A stretch of 64,000 nucleotides of DNA from CAYRES01 sp964423425 (GTDB lineage: Bacteria; Actinomycetota; Thermoleophilia; RBG-16-64-13). The stretch spans positions 124,001 to 188,000 of the forward strand of contig CAYRES010000004.1 in assembly GCA_964423425.1 (NCBI GenBank), read 5' to 3'. The position numbers and the translations under genes were made by a program. Numbering within the stretch: the stretch's first letter is position 1; each line of letters begins with the position of its first letter. The notes under the pieces were generated by a model. The model did not search any database. It saw nothing but the letters and a program-made list of their open reading frames with translations, and was not told the DNA's origin. This document shows positions 61,996 to 64,000 of this stretch, piece by piece.

Positions 61996-64000
61996 ATGTC
62001 CGAAGAGAAAGACGGGGGGAAGAAACCCCTCCCACGTCCGGCCCGACGTGAAGGGGATACCGGGTTCCACGAATGGCACGTTCTTCCCGTAGATGAGGTG
62101 GCACGGCGCCTAGAGGTTGACCTCGACACGGGTCTTTCCTCGGAGCAGGCTTCCTCGCGCCTGGAGGCATCGGGCCCCAACGAACTGAGAGGCGGGGGTC
62201 TCAGCACTCCGGGGTTCATCCTACGCCGTCAGGTCACCTCCCTCATGGTGGTCATCCTCGCCCTCGCCGCCGCTATCTCCGCTATTCTCGGTGATTACAT
62301 CGACTCGATTGCCATCGCTGCCATCTTGGTGCTGAATATCGCGCTAGGTTTCCGCCAGGAGTATAGGGCCGAGCAGGCGATGGCCGCACTTCGCCGTCTC
62401 GCCGTTCCACACGTCCGAGTGCTGCGTGAGCACGCGCAGATGGAGATATCGGCTGCAGATATGGTTGCCGGTGACGTCGTGTTCGTGGAAGCAGGTAATC
62501 TGGTGCCGGCGGACTGCAGAGTCGTCGAAGCGACTCACCTGCGTATCGACGAATCCGCTCTGACCGGAGAATCCGTACCGGAGGACAAGGCGGCAGACAC
62601 TCTCGACGATCCAGGGACGCCGCTGGCCGACCGCACCAACATGCTGTACATGGGCACTCTGGTCACTCATGGCCGGGGCCGGGCGTTGGTGGTGGGTACG
62701 GGCATGCAGACCGAGCTTGGTGGTATCGCGGAGCTACTGCAGGGAGTACGGGACGAAGATACACCACTGCAACGCCGTCTCAATCAGCTGGGCCGGTGGC
62801 TGGCGGCCGCGGCGCTCGTGTTGGTGGCCATCGTCTTCGTGGTGGGGTTGGTGAGGGGCGAGGATCTGCGCCTGATGTTCCTCACTGCGGTGAGTCTGGC
62901 TGTCGCAGCGGTTCCCGAAGGACTGCCGGCGGTAGTCACCATCACCTTGTCGTTGGGGGCGCAACGCATGCTCAAGAGGCGCGCGCTCATTCGCAGTCTC
63001 CCGGCGGTCGAGACGCTGGGGTCGGTGACCACCATCTGCTCCGACAAGACCGGAACTCTCACTGCGAATGAGATGACGGTGGCGGTGATGCAGGTCGCCG
63101 GACGCCGACTCGACTTCGAGGAGGGGCAGACCGATGTCGACTGGCAGGGCGTGCTGGTGCCGGGGCGGCCTGCCGACGAGCCGGGTAAGGCCATGGCGTT
63201 GCTCTTGTCGGCGGGAGCTCTGTGTAACGATGCGGTGCTACAGGTGGAAGCGGAGCCCTCGCGAGAGGTGGGCCGGTTGTCTGCCGTGGGCGATCCCACT
63301 GAAGGTGCGTTGGTCGTGGCCGCCACTCTGGCCGGCACCGGGAAGGAGGAACTCGATCATCGTCTCACCCGCGTGGCCGAACTGCCCTTCGATTCCACAC
63401 GCAAGCGGATGACGACCGTACACGAGGTGCCGCTCGACGCCTCTGGACTGCCCCCGGCTCTGGCCGAGGGTTTGGAAGTGATGCTCTCTGTCGCTTATGG
63501 AGGCGCAGAGACGGAGTCCGGACGTGACCCCTCGGCAGATGGTTGTCCCTTAGCACCCGACCATGGTGCCGGCCGCTACGTGGCCTTTGTGAAGGGGGCG
63601 GTGGACGGACTGGTGGAGAAGTCCACCTTGGTGTGGGGAAGCAGTGGGCCGGAACCCTTGAACGACGAGTGGCGTGAGCGAGTGCTCGCTGCCAACGACG
63701 GTCTGGCCGAGGAAGGTATGCGCGTGCTCGGAGCCGCCGCCCGTGGTCTCGCCTTCGTTCCGGAGGGACTCGAGTCTGCGGAGACAATCGAGAACGACTT
63801 GGTGTTCTTGGGGCTGTTCGGCATGATCGATCCGGCGCGTCCGGAAGCGGCGGAGGCGGTGGCCACCTGCAGGAGTGCCGGCATCCGTCCGGTGATGATC
63901 ACCGGCGACCACCCCTTGACGGCTCTGGCCATAGCCCGCACTCTCGGTATCGAGTCCGAGGTGGTCGTCACGGGCAGGGAACTGAGCGAAGCCCCGGACG
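61996..64000 (+). CDS. Cation-transporting P-type ATPase (3' truncated by window)
   Basis: This is a P2-type (SERCA/PMA1-like) ion pump cut by the window end after about 668 residues. The N-terminus has a cation-ATPase N domain (VDEVARRLEVDLDTGLSSEQA, in parts), then the actuator loop LTGESVPEDK, transmembrane helix 4 with AAVPEGLPAVVT (the ion-site PEGL), the phosphorylation motif CSDKTGTLT near residue 350, a KGAVDG nucleotide-binding segment and the start of the P domain (GLFGMIDPARPEA, MITGDHPLTA). Ca2+ or Mn2+ are the commonest substrates. ATG 61996 has no strong ribosome binding site. The frame is open to base 64000. Confidence 0.92.
   Translation, partial: MSEEKDGGKKPLPRPARREGDTGFHEWHVLPVDEVARRLEVDLDTGLSSEQASSRLEASGPNELRGGGLSTPGFILRRQVTSLMVVILALAAAISAILGDYIDSIAIAAILVLNIALGFRQEYRAEQAMAALRRLAVPHVRVLREHAQMEISAADMVAGDVVFVEAGNLVPADCRVVEATHLRIDESALTGESVPEDKAADTLDDPGTPLADRTNMLYMGTLVTHGRGRALVVGTGMQTELGGIAELLQGVRDEDTPLQRRLNQLGRWLAAAALVLVAIVFVVGLVRGEDLRLMFLTAVSLAVAAVPEGLPAVVTITLSLGAQRMLKRRALIRSLPAVETLGSVTTICSDKTGTLTANEMTVAVMQVAGRRLDFEEGQTDVDWQGVLVPGRPADEPGKAMALLLSAGALCNDAVLQVEAEPSREVGRLSAVGDPTEGALVVAATLAGTGKEELDHRLTRVAELPFDSTRKRMTTVHEVPLDASGLPPALAEGLEVMLSVAYGGAETESGRDPSADGCPLAPDHGAGRYVAFVKGAVDGLVEKSTLVWGSSGPEPLNDEWRERVLAANDGLAEEGMRVLGAAARGLAFVPEGLESAETIENDLVFLGLFGMIDPARPEAAEAVATCRSAGIRPVMITGDHPLTALAIARTLGIESEVVVTGRELSEAPD

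Overview
The window is a 64 kb piece of a high-G+C bacterial chromosome. WhiA next to RapZ, an Actinobacteria/Firmicutes-type LexA with GAAC-N4-GTTC boxes, several apparently leaderless genes, frequent GTG/TTG starts and a type-A-like RNase P RNA suggest a deep-branching, anaerobic member of the Actinomycetota that carries the Wood-Ljungdahl pathway. That placement is inference; the window contains no 16S rRNA.

Layout. (1) 1-16 kb is housekeeping: tRNA-Ala, uvrA, a HAD phosphatase, hflX, an M42 aminopeptidase on the minus strand, fabI, uvrC, an MGMT-type protein, rapZ, whiA, then pgk-tpiA-gpmI and secG. Most genes overlap by 1-30 bases. (2) 16.5-22.3 kb is a five-gene peptide-type ABC importer. 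(3) 22.3-31.4 kb holds rnpB, a COG2403 GTPase, a DJ-1/PfpI protein, Fe-type superoxide dismutase, an MFS transporter, a winged-helix protein, murI-rph-rdgB-zincin, a CPBP protein and an XRE regulator.

(4) 31.4-53.1 kb is one long co-directional Wood-Ljungdahl cluster: larC, fhs, RACo (corrinoid activase), fchA, folD, acsD, acsB, acsC, metV, metF, lpdA, lipA, acsE, then NuoE-like, NuoF-like and FdhA-like genes. It supplies the folate branch from formate to methyl-THF, methyl transfer to the corrinoid protein and acetyl-CoA synthase. No CO dehydrogenase catalytic subunit, gcvH or intact formate dehydrogenase is present here. Several proteins carry altered active sites: FolD has lost its cyclohydrolase Lys and Gln, sits beside a dedicated cyclohydrolase and contains an inserted zinc ribbon. 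The FdhA-like protein has Gly, Gln and Ser where formate dehydrogenase has Sec/Cys, His and Arg. AcsB has Cys-Ala-Cys in place of Cys-Gly-Cys at the A-cluster.

(5) 53.2-56.3 kb is a signalling island: a NarL-type regulator, a soluble hybrid histidine kinase and a divergent REC-HD-GYP protein. (6) 56.4-64 kb holds a Lon-like protease, a degenerate oxoamine-synthase homologue without its PLP lysine, tRNA-Leu, lexA with two SOS boxes and a downstream zinc-ribbon protein, tRNA-Asn, and a P-type cation ATPase cut by the window end.

Two promoter styles are visible. The tRNA genes have -35/-10 promoters (TTGACT-17-TATACT; TTGAAA-16-TATACT). Several protein genes have only an extended -10 (TGN-TAGAAT), in some cases 8-9 bases before the start codon.
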